Of a DNA stretch of 50,532 bases, positions 18,336 to 25,652 are shown piece by piece (position 1 is the stretch's first letter; each line of letters opens with the position of its first letter). A program made the position numbers and the translations under genes. Origin of the DNA: an uncultured Lachnospiraceae bacterium (GTDB taxonomy: Bacteria; Bacillota; Clostridia; Lachnospirales; Lachnospiraceae). The notes below the pieces were generated by a model. It made no database searches. It had not been told where the DNA came from and worked only from the letters and a program-made list of their open reading frames with translations. The DNA is taken from NCBI GenBank assembly GCA_945868305.1, contig CAMBKU010000011.1, positions 1 through 50,532 of the forward strand, written 5' to 3'.

Positions 18336-19328
18336 ATGAAACAAATATTAGTGATCGCAACCGGTGGTACGATTGCCTGCCGTTCTACGGATAAAGGCCT
18401 GGTGCCGCAGATAGAAATGGAGGACTTTTTAAATTATGTTCCAAAGATTCATGAGATGTGCAGTCTTCACGCCATTCAGCTTATGAATTTGGACAGCACG
18501 AATATGCAACCAAAAGACTGGCTTTTGATTGCCCGGACAATCAAAAGGGAATATGATAATTACGATGGTTTTGTGGTGCTGCACGGAACAGATACGATGG
18601 CGTTTACAGCAGCGGCGCTGTCTTATCTGATTCAGAACAGTAAAAAGCCCATTGTGCTGACTGGAGCGCAAAAGTCCATAGATGAAGATATTACGGATGC
18701 AAAGAGCAATGTGATACAAAGTATACTGTATGCAACATCGGAGCAATCAACTAATGTGAATTTTGTATTTGATGGGGAAGTTATTGCAGGTACCAGAGGC
18801 AGAAAAGTGCGTAGCAAGAGCTTTAATGCCTTTTCCAGTGTGAATTTTCCGCATAAAGCGGTTATAAGGGATAATAAGGTCTTTCATTATATTGAGGATA
18901 CAGATGAACAACCGGTAAAATTTTATGACAAATTAAATGAAAATATTTTTGTCTTAAAGCTGATACCTGGTATGGATGCAGAAATTCTGGACTGTTTGAA
19001 AAATCGATATGATGCGGTTATAATAGAAGGGTTCGGAGTGGGAGGAATTCCAAGCCTGGAGACTATGAAATATAAAGAAAAAATAGCGGAGCTGTTGGAC
19101 GCAGGGACAGAAATCGTCATCACTACTCAAGTCCCTATGGAGGGCAGTAATTTGGATATCTATGAGGTTGGGCGTACCTTTAAACAGAATCCCCGGATTC
19201 TGGAAGCTTATGATATGACAATCGAAGCTATTGTTACAAAAATGATGTGGGTGATGGCGGAGGCGTATACCCACGAAGAAATTCGGAAATTATTTTATAA
19301 AAAGATTAATTATGATATCGAGAGATAA
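18336..19328 (+). CDS. ansA: L-asparaginase, type I-like
   Basis: This 330-residue enzyme hydrolyses asparagine to aspartate and ammonia. Both catalytic threonine motifs are intact: ATGGTIA (nucleophile Thr12) and HGTDTM (Thr85, Asp86). There is no signal peptide, so the cytoplasmic type I enzyme is expected. It has an AAAGGA ribosome site and is followed 16 bp later by an aminopeptidase P gene, probably in one operon. The leader carries a terminator-like hairpin. Confidence 0.92.
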   Translation: MKQILVIATGGTIACRSTDKGLVPQIEMEDFLNYVPKIHEMCSLHAIQLMNLDSTNMQPKDWLLIARTIKREYDNYDGFVVLHGTDTMAFTAAALSYLIQNSKKPIVLTGAQKSIDEDITDAKSNVIQSILYATSEQSTNVNFVFDGEVIAGTRGRKVRSKSFNAFSSVNFPHKAVIRDNKVFHYIEDTDEQPVKFYDKLNENIFVLKLIPGMDAEILDCLKNRYDAVIIEGFGVGGIPSLETMKYKEKIAELLDAGTEIVITTQVPMEGSNLDIYEVGRTFKQNPRILEAYDMTIEAIVTKMMWVMAEAYTHEEIRKLFYKKINYDIER

Positions 19329-19344
19329 AGAAAGGGTGTTTATT

Positions 19345-21135
19345 TTGACGAGAGAAACCATAACGGAATTAAGAAAACAGATGAAAAAGGAAAAAATCGA
19401 CGCTTATATGATCGTTACGGATGATTTTCACGGTTCGGAGTATGTGGGAGATCATTTTAAGGCCAGGGCCTATATATCTGGTTTTACCGGATCGGCGGGA
19501 ACGCTTGTGGTGACACAGGATATGGCAGGGCTATGGACGGACGGCAGATACTTTTTACAGGCAGGGGAACAGCTTGCTGGAAGCGGCATCGACCTGTTTA
19601 AAATGGGTGAGCCGGGCGTGCCAACGGTACATCAATTTATTGTTCAGAAATTAAAAGCCGGTCAGGTGCTTGGCTTTGACGGTCGGACGGTCAATGCGCG
19701 AGAAGCCTTTGCATTAAAGGAAGAACTGGAAAAAAAGAACGCATCTGTTGTATATGAGCTTGATCTCGTGGACAGGGTATGGGTAGATCGTCCTGCATTA
19801 TCCGCAGAGCCGGTTACGCTGTTGGAGGAAATATATACCGGGGAATCCAGGGAAACACGTATTGCCAGGGTACGCAAGGTCATGGAAGAACGGGGAGCAG
19901 ACTTATTTGTTCTTGCTTCTTTGGATGATATCGCATGGCTTCTTAATATCCGAGGGAATGATGTTGCCTATAATCCAGTTGTACTATCCTATCTTCTGGT
20001 GGGGAAAAAGGACATTCGGCTGTATATAAATGAAACGGTGTTGGATGACACAGTAAAAGCGGCGCTTGGACAGGCAGGAGTTTCCTTTTATCCGTATAAT
20101 TCCATTTATGAGGATATGAAAAAGATCAATACGAAAAATACGGTAATGCTTGATGCAACAAAGGTAAATTTTTCGCTGATCAGCAATATTCCGGATGCCG
20201 TTCCAACACTGGATATTCCCTGCCCGACAGTGCTTATGAAAGCGGTGAAAACACCGGTAGAAGTGGAAAATGAAAAGAAAGCGCATATCAAAGACGGGGT
20301 TGCTGTCTGCAGATTTTTGTATTGGCTGAAAACCAATGTGGGAAAAATTCCGATGACTGAAATCTCGGTTGCCGAAAAACTGGAAGAATTTCGTCAGATG
20401 GGAGAAAACTACAGGGGACAGAGCTTTGATCCGATTGCAGCCTATGCTGAGCATGGTGCTATTGTGCATTATTCGGCAACGCCGGAGACAGATAAGGAGA
20501 TAAAAGCAGACAGCTTTCTTTTGTTGGATACCGGAGGACAGTATTTAGAGGGTACGACGGATATTACAAGAACCGTTGCTCTTGGCGGAATCACCGCTGA
20601 AATGAAAAAGTATTTTACCGCTGTTTTAAAGGGGAATTTGAACCTTGTTGCCGCAAAATTTAAGAAAGGCTGTGTAGGCGTTAATTTAGACTACCTGGCG
20701 AGAGAAGCACTTTGGGAAATGGGAATGGATTATAATCACGGTACCGGGCACGGTGTGGGATATTATTTAAATGTTCATGAAGCGCCGAATGGATTTCGCT
20801 TTAAGCAGGTGCCTGAACGCAATGAAAGTGCAGTATTTGAAGAGGGCATGATTACTTCAGATGAGCCGGGATTGTATTTGGAAGGAAAATATGGCATTCG
20901 TCTGGAAAATCTGATTGTGTGTGAAAAGTATATGGAAAATGAATATGGAGAATTTTTGCAGTTTAAACCATTAACCTTTGTGCCGTTTGATTTGGACGCG
21001 GTAGAACCATCTCTTATGACGGAAAAAGAGAGAGCACGTTTGAATCAGTACCATGCAGAAGTTTTTGAAAAGATAAGCCCTTATCTGAATGAGGAAGAAA
21101 AAGCGTGGTTGGCTCATGAAACGCGGGCAATTTAG
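19345..21135 (+). CDS. Xaa-Pro aminopeptidase (M24 family)
   Basis: This 596-residue cytoplasmic enzyme removes N-terminal residues before proline. It has the three-domain long form: two creatinase-like N-terminal domains and a C-terminal pita-bread domain. Metal ligands can be seen as Asp in DTGGQYLEGTTDITR, His in HGTGHGVG, and Glu in DEPGLY and GIRLEN. I chose the TTG start at 19345, 8 nt after GAAAGGG (19330-19336); the in-frame ATG at 19312 overlaps ansA and lacks a ribosome site. It works with the neighbouring peptide importer and peptidases. Confidence 0.9.
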   Translation: MTRETITELRKQMKKEKIDAYMIVTDDFHGSEYVGDHFKARAYISGFTGSAGTLVVTQDMAGLWTDGRYFLQAGEQLAGSGIDLFKMGEPGVPTVHQFIVQKLKAGQVLGFDGRTVNAREAFALKEELEKKNASVVYELDLVDRVWVDRPALSAEPVTLLEEIYTGESRETRIARVRKVMEERGADLFVLASLDDIAWLLNIRGNDVAYNPVVLSYLLVGKKDIRLYINETVLDDTVKAALGQAGVSFYPYNSIYEDMKKINTKNTVMLDATKVNFSLISNIPDAVPTLDIPCPTVLMKAVKTPVEVENEKKAHIKDGVAVCRFLYWLKTNVGKIPMTEISVAEKLEEFRQMGENYRGQSFDPIAAYAEHGAIVHYSATPETDKEIKADSFLLLDTGGQYLEGTTDITRTVALGGITAEMKKYFTAVLKGNLNLVAAKFKKGCVGVNLDYLAREALWEMGMDYNHGTGHGVGYYLNVHEAPNGFRFKQVPERNESAVFEEGMITSDEPGLYLEGKYGIRLENLIVCEKYMENEYGEFLQFKPLTFVPFDLDAVEPSLMTEKERARLNQYHAEVFEKISPYLNEEEKAWLAHETRAI

Positions 21136-21159
21136 CCACAGGACTTTAGAAGGAGAGAT

Positions 21160-21189
21160 ATGCTGCCGATATATTTAGCAAAGAGGTAA
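21160..21189 (+). CDS. Possible 9-codon leader ORF
   Basis: AAGGAGAG precedes an ATG at 21160 that opens MLPIYLAKR and ends at TAA 21187-21189, 30 bp before the next gene. It is too short to judge as a gene; only the well-placed ribosome site supports it. Confidence 0.2.
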   Translation: MLPIYLAKR

Positions 21190-21219
21190 TTAGCTAACAG
21201 AGCAAGGAGAAAAGGGAGT

Positions 21220-21747
21220 ATGAATATAAACGGCAGCAGTATAGGAGCGACGATTGGCATAATCGATAAGGAAGTACTTCGGAAACGTCGGGAAAATCAG
21301 GAACGGATTGCAAAAAAGAAAGAGGAAGGTCAGAAAGAAGCTGTAAAAATCATAACAGATGCTATGGAAAAGGGCATTTCTATGGTGGATGCAAGAAAAG
21401 AGGCAGATGATGTTCTTGCCGTTACCAGTAAAGACATTGTGGGAGAGTGCTTAAATCAGGTTAGAGAGCATATCCGGGATACAATAGAGGAAAATGAGAA
21501 AAAGGCGCAGGAGTTAAAAGAAAAGAAAAAGAAAAAAGAGGAACGAAAAAAAGAGAAGGAAGAAAGGGAAGCTATTCGAAAAGGCAGGCTTGTTTTAAAG
21601 CAGGTTCTGATTCCGGTGGTCAGAGAGGCTGCATTTGAGACAGAAGTGATAGCAGAGGTTGGTATGGAGGAAGTATACCGGTATGTGATGGCTGTGGATA
21701 TGCCGACTTCTGTGGATGTAGGGGATTTGCTGGATACACAGGCATAG
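21220..21747 (+). CDS. Charged coiled-coil protein of unknown function
   Basis: I do not recognise this 175-residue protein. It starts MNINGSSIGATIG, a polar N-terminus, then has a long run very rich in Lys and Glu (about 20-125) predicted to be a coiled coil, and ends in a neutral/acidic tail. It has no signal peptide or membrane helix. The ribosome site AAGGAGAAAAGGGAG is good and a strong terminator follows. It might be a structural or filament-associated protein, but nothing in the context confirms this. Confidence 0.7.
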   Translation: MNINGSSIGATIGIIDKEVLRKRRENQERIAKKKEEGQKEAVKIITDAMEKGISMVDARKEADDVLAVTSKDIVGECLNQVREHIRDTIEENEKKAQELKEKKKKKEERKKEKEEREAIRKGRLVLKQVLIPVVREAAFETEVIAEVGMEEVYRYVMAVDMPTSVDVGDLLDTQA

Positions 21748-21765
21748 GTTCGCTGAGAATTTTTT

Positions 21766-21798
21766 GCTGTCGCACAAAAATGTGCGGCAGCTTTTTTT
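21766..21798 (+). terminator. Intrinsic terminator after the coiled-coil gene
   Basis: GCTGTCGCAC (21766-21775) pairs with GTGCGGCAGC (21782-21791), 10 bp with one G-U pair, then seven T. Confidence 0.92.
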
Positions 21799-21893
21799 AT
21801 GTAAACTAATATGAAAAACAAGGAAAAAAGAAGAATATCATGGAAATAGAATGTAAATATAGTAAAAGAAATGTAAAAAAGATAAAATAAATG

Positions 21894-21922
21894 TTTACAT
21901 AGGAAATAAAATGAAATATAAT
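21894..21922 (+). promoter_or_regulatory. Promoter of the HTH gene
   Basis: TTTACA (21894-21899), 17 bp and TATAAT (21917-21922). The upstream region repeats ATGTAAA twice (from 21851 and 21871) and has its inverse TTTACAT at the -35, which could be an autoregulatory site. Confidence 0.7.
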
Positions 21923-21947
21923 GAAATGTAAGAAGGAGGATACCAGT

Positions 21948-22418
21948 ATGCTGGAACAGAAGTGGTATACGGTTGCGGATGTGGCAGCATTGACCGGGCT
22001 TACCAGCCGGACGATTCGGAATTATCTGAAAGATGGTACGCTGCATGGGAAAAAGATTGGTGTGCAGTGGCGCTTTACAGAAGACGATATTAACGGTTTG
22101 TTTCAGGAGGTTGATTTTGGTCAGAAGCTTCAGGAAATTGAGGATAATCTGGTAGCCGATTTTTTGAAAGAAACGGCAAGAGATGAGGAAACGGAGTGCC
22201 GAATCCTTGATATTCCGGATGTGACAGAAGAAGAATGGAAGCGGAGTTTAAAAAAAATCCGCAGGGAGATAGATGAAAAAAAAGAAGGAATGCCTAAATT
22301 TGCCTGGGAGTATGTGGTAGAGGAAAAAATGCTTCGGGTTGTGATCGCAGGCAAGCCGAAGGATGTGGAGCGGATGGCAAAACGGGTAAAAAGAGGCTTG
22401 AAGACAGATGCAGAATGA
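21948..22418 (+). CDS. MerR/excisionase-type helix-turn-helix protein
   Basis: This 156-residue protein begins with a winged helix of the excisionase/BldC-MerR type (about residues 5-50: YTVADVAALTGLTSRTIRN ... GVQWRFTEDDI). The remainder is an acidic helical region and a C-terminal domain I cannot name. I chose ATG 21948, 7 nt after AAGGAGGA; an earlier in-frame ATG at 21921 overlaps the promoter -10. It overlaps the downstream FtsL-like gene by 11 nt. It is probably a transcription factor, target unknown. Confidence 0.75.
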   Translation: MLEQKWYTVADVAALTGLTSRTIRNYLKDGTLHGKKIGVQWRFTEDDINGLFQEVDFGQKLQEIEDNLVADFLKETARDEETECRILDIPDVTEEEWKRSLKKIRREIDEKKEGMPKFAWEYVVEEKMLRVVIAGKPKDVERMAKRVKRGLKTDAE

Positions 22419-22839
22419 TATGGCGACCGTCATTGCAGAACGGTGTATTGACTATTATTACGATAAAATACAGGAAGAAAATTTAAAGAAATATAACCGG
22501 ATTCAGAAGAAAAAAGAGCTTCGCCGGAAAAAATACAGGACGATGGGAGAAGTCTGCCTTCTTTTGGTCATGATTATACTGTGCATGTCTATTATCTGGA
22601 TGGAGGTGCGGGTACGCGATCAGGCAGTTCAGGTGGCAGAACTACAGTCGGAGCTTAACAGCATTACAAACAAAAATGCAGATGCAAAAAAAAGACTGGA
22701 GGATGCAGCGGATTACCAGTGGATAGAGCAGGAAGCAAAAAAACTCGGCATGACATATCCTTCTGCTGATATGGTGGTTTATTATGATGCGCCGAGTGAG
22801 GATTATATGATACAGACAGAAGAAATACCGGAGGATTGA
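22408..22839 (+). CDS. FtsL/DivIC-like cell-division membrane protein
   Basis: This 143-residue bitopic membrane protein has a basic N-terminal tail, one membrane helix (about 47-65) and then a coiled coil (about 70-100). The extracellular end has EAKKLGMTYPSADMVVYYD, which resembles the conserved tail of FtsL/DivIC septum proteins. Such proteins link early and late divisome parts. The call rests on topology and this tail. The start overlaps the HTH gene; Met5 (22420) is an alternative start. Confidence 0.6.
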   Translation: MQNDMATVIAERCIDYYYDKIQEENLKKYNRIQKKKELRRKKYRTMGEVCLLLVMIILCMSIIWMEVRVRDQAVQVAELQSELNSITNKNADAKKRLEDAADYQWIEQEAKKLGMTYPSADMVVYYDAPSEDYMIQTEEIPED

Positions 22840-22853
22840 GTTCCGGTATTTTT
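22823..22853 (+). terminator. Terminator overlapping the end of the FtsL-like gene
   Basis: AAATACCGGA (22823-22832) pairs perfectly with TCCGGTATTT (22842-22851), followed by TTTTT. The stop codon of the upstream gene lies in the 9-nt loop. Confidence 0.75.
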
Positions 22854-22895
22854 ATATTGCAGATAGACAATACAAAGAAAGAGAAAGAGGGAATC

Positions 22896-23423
22896 ATGAT
22901 GTACGGTTTGGTTCATGTATATGAAGGAGATGGAAAAGGAAAGACTACGGCAGCAGTGGGACTTTCCGTGAGATGTGCCGGAAACGGCGGATGCGTTCTT
23001 TTTACACAGTTTCTAAAAGACGGTTCTTCTGGGGAAATTTCGGTTTTAAAACAGATGAAACAGATTACGGTGTTGCCTGCGGAAAGAAAATTCGGCTTTA
23101 CATTTCTGATGACTGAGGACGAGAAAAAGGAAGCGTCTGATTACTACACTGCATATTTTGAAAAGATTACGGAAACAGTACGAAAGACACATTATGATCT
23201 GCTGGTATTGGATGAAATCATTGGGGCATGTAATACAGGAATGCTAGAGGAGAGTTTGTTACTGGAATTTCTGGACAGCCGCCCGGAAGGATTGGAGGTC
23301 GTGCTGACAGGACGGGATCCGTCTGACAGCCTGCGGCAGTGCTGCGATTATGATTCCGAAATAAAAAAGAAGAAGCATCCCTTTGATAACGGTACTGCGG
23401 CAAGAGATGGGATAGAAAGGTAA
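22896..23423 (+). CDS. cobO: Corrinoid (cob(I)alamin) adenosyltransferase
   Basis: This enzyme of about 175 residues transfers an adenosyl group from ATP to cob(I)alamin or its precursors. The P-loop EGDGKGKTTAA sits at the N-terminus, the Walker B-like LLVLDEI is in the middle, and the C-terminal KKHPFDNGTAARDGIE tail is typical of BtuR/CobO. Of two adjacent ATGs, the second (22899) has better spacing to GAGGG. A TTG-start reading frame from 22836 is rejected because it lies inside a terminator. It stands alone, without other cobalamin genes. Confidence 0.9.
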   Translation: MMYGLVHVYEGDGKGKTTAAVGLSVRCAGNGGCVLFTQFLKDGSSGEISVLKQMKQITVLPAERKFGFTFLMTEDEKKEASDYYTAYFEKITETVRKTHYDLLVLDEIIGACNTGMLEESLLLEFLDSRPEGLEVVLTGRDPSDSLRQCCDYDSEIKKKKHPFDNGTAARDGIER

Positions 23424-23426
23424 GCT

Positions 23427-24119
23427 ATGCCGGCAGGACAGACAAGAGAGAAAAGACGGACGCTAAAAGGTTCGCAGAGAAGGAATAGAAGAAAAAGAAG
23501 AAAGAAAGAGCAGCAGGCAGCCGCAGGGTTGCTTACTATGCTGCTACTTGGACTGGTGGTATTGGCAATAGTGTTTTTCTTAAAGGGAAAGGGAAATGCT
23601 TCTGCAAAAAAGGAAAACCTGCAAGCAGATGGAAGGCCGGAGCTTGATGTGGAACTTCTTACGATAAATCCCTATTCGAGACCTGGTACGGCGCTGGAGG
23701 AGGTAAACGGAATCGTAGTGCATTACACGGCAAATCCAGGAACCGGAGCAATCCAGAACCGTGATTATTTTGAAGGTCTGAAGGATTCGGGAGAGACATA
23801 TGCCAGCAGCCATTTTGTGATTGGGCTTGAAGGGGAGATTGTTCAGTGCATCCCCTGCAATGAGATTTCCTATGCTTCCAATGAGAGAAATAATGATACG
23901 ATTTCCATTGAATGTTGTATCCCGGATGAAACAGGAAAATTCAACGACGCAACCTATGCATCGTTAGTGGAACTGACCTCGTGGCTTTGCAGAAGGTATG
24001 GGCTTGACGCGGATGATGTAATACGTCATTATGACGTGACCGGAAAAATGTGTCCGAAATATTATGTGGAGCATGAGGACGCCTGGGAACAGTTCAAAAG
24101 CGATTTGGAAACATCTTGA
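23427..24119 (+). CDS. Membrane-anchored N-acetylmuramoyl-L-alanine amidase
   Basis: This 230-residue peptidoglycan hydrolase has a very basic N-terminus, one membrane helix (about 30-50) and an extracellular Amidase_2/PGRP-type domain. Zinc ligands can be seen: His in IVVHYTANP, His in VIRHYDVTGK and Cys in KMCPKYY. It should cleave the muramic acid-alanine bond in the wall. The gene follows cobO by 3 bp and so may be in the same transcript. Confidence 0.88.
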   Translation: MPAGQTREKRRTLKGSQRRNRRKRRKKEQQAAAGLLTMLLLGLVVLAIVFFLKGKGNASAKKENLQADGRPELDVELLTINPYSRPGTALEEVNGIVVHYTANPGTGAIQNRDYFEGLKDSGETYASSHFVIGLEGEIVQCIPCNEISYASNERNNDTISIECCIPDETGKFNDATYASLVELTSWLCRRYGLDADDVIRHYDVTGKMCPKYYVEHEDAWEQFKSDLETS

Positions 24120-24144
24120 TAAATATACGGGAATAAAGTAAAAT
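24116..24144 (+). promoter_or_regulatory. Promoter of the methyltransferase gene
   Basis: TTGATA (24116-24121), 17 bp and TAAAAT (24139-24144). It overlaps the stop codon of the amidase gene, so the methyltransferase-GGDEF/EAL pair can be expressed on its own. Confidence 0.65.
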
Positions 24145-24176
24145 AATGTCAATAGTTAAGATGAAAAGGACAATTT

Positions 24177-25652
24177 ATGATAGAAGCAATATATGAAGCA
24201 ATCGAAAAACAGGAGGATGTGCGAAAGAATCTTTCATTGTTCCGCCAGTGCCTGAAAGATGAGGGGGCGCCAAAGCAGGTAAAGACAGAGGTATTTACCG
24301 CACTGCTGGGGGCAGAGGACCCGAAGGTGCGAAAAAATGCAGCGCTTGCATTAGGTGATATGAAGATGCAGGAAGCACTTTTTTCCCTGTATCATGCCTA
24401 CGAAAAGGAGGATAAGAATTTTGTAAAGAGTTCTTATCTTGCGGCAATGGGCAGACTGGATTGTAAGGCATATTTGAAGGACTTTGAACGGTTGTATGAA
24501 AAACTCTGTGGATGTGCTCCGGCAGAGGAAGAAAAAAAACATATCAATGCCCAGATTAAAGAGCTTGAAAAAATACTCTTAAAGTTAAGGGGCATAAAAA
24601 AGCATACATTTACCGGGTATGACAGAAAAAATCGCGTTATTTTAACAACGGAAAAAGAATTTTATGAGATTACCGCGAACCAGGTGAAACGGGGAAAGAC
24701 GGCAAAGCATCCGCTTGGAGTAGAAGTGGTTACGGAAAATTTAAGACAGCTTTTGGATATCAGAACCTACCGTGAACTGTTGTTTTCGCTCAAGTGTAAA
24801 GCTAAGCTAGCACCGGACGCAAAGAAGATAGGGGAAGAACTTGCAGATTCTGATTTACTTTCCCTGTTGGGAGAGTGGCATGATGGGGATGCGCCGTTTT
24901 ACTTTCGTCTGGAAATACGGAGTACCATGTCCTTAGACGAAAAGGCGGCGTTTGCAAAGAAAGTGGCATCTGTTATAGAGGAGAGAACCGGGAGAGCGCT
25001 TATTAACTCCACAACGGATTATGAGGTGGAAATAAGGCTTTTACAGAGCAGAGACGGTTTCTTTTTTCCGTGTGTGAAACTTTTTACAATTCCGATGAAA
25101 CGTTTTTCCTACCGAAAGAACAGCATCGGAGCTTCCATGCATCCGGCACAGGCGGCTCTTATCATGCAGCTGGTAAAGCCATATCTGAAAGAAGATGCAC
25201 AGATATTGGATCCCTTTTGTGGTGTGGGGACTATGTTGATTGAACGCAATAAGCTGGTTCCGGCGAGAGAGATTTACGGGATTGATATTTTTGGCGAGGC
25301 TATCGAAAAGGCGCGGGAGAATACAAAAGCGGCGGATATGCGCGCATGGTATATCAACCGGGATTTTTTTGACTTTACACATGACTATAAGTTTGACGAA
25401 ATCATTACGGATATGCCGCCCAGGGGAAAGAAATCAAAAGAGGAGCAGGATGAGCTTTATGCCCGTTTTTTTGCAAAATCAGCAAAGCATCTTGCCGGGG
25501 ATGCAGTGGTCATACTGTATTCTAATGAGATTGGATTTGTGAAAAAACAACTCCGTCTGGATTCCAGATTCCGTTTGTTGCAGGAATATTGTATGCGGAA
25601 AAAAGACGGATATTATATCTTCATTATAGGATTTAAGGAGGGGGTGATTTGA
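24177..25652 (+). CDS. HEAT-repeat protein fused to a Trm11/RlmKL-like methyltransferase
   Basis: The 491-residue protein starts with a helical HEAT-like part (about 1-120, for example DPKVRKNAALALGDMKMQEAL), followed by a middle region resembling a THUMP-type substrate domain and a Rossmann methyltransferase (about 330-490). SAM-site motif ILDPFCGVGTMLIE and catalytic DMPP (the N/DPPY position) are present, as in RNA guanine-N2 methyltransferases. Substrate is probably an RNA, but this is inference. The stop overlaps the next start (TGATG). Confidence 0.75.
   Translation: MIEAIYEAIEKQEDVRKNLSLFRQCLKDEGAPKQVKTEVFTALLGAEDPKVRKNAALALGDMKMQEALFSLYHAYEKEDKNFVKSSYLAAMGRLDCKAYLKDFERLYEKLCGCAPAEEEKKHINAQIKELEKILLKLRGIKKHTFTGYDRKNRVILTTEKEFYEITANQVKRGKTAKHPLGVEVVTENLRQLLDIRTYRELLFSLKCKAKLAPDAKKIGEELADSDLLSLLGEWHDGDAPFYFRLEIRSTMSLDEKAAFAKKVASVIEERTGRALINSTTDYEVEIRLLQSRDGFFFPCVKLFTIPMKRFSYRKNSIGASMHPAQAALIMQLVKPYLKEDAQILDPFCGVGTMLIERNKLVPAREIYGIDIFGEAIEKARENTKAADMRAWYINRDFFDFTHDYKFDEIITDMPPRGKKSKEEQDELYARFFAKSAKHLAGDAVVILYSNEIGFVKKQLRLDSRFRLLQEYCMRKKDGYYIFIIGFKEGVI

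Noticed and set aside
22836-22895. TTG start extending the adenosyltransferase upstream
   Set aside because: The segment is part of a terminator stem and the protein normally begins at the MMYGLVHVYEGDG region.
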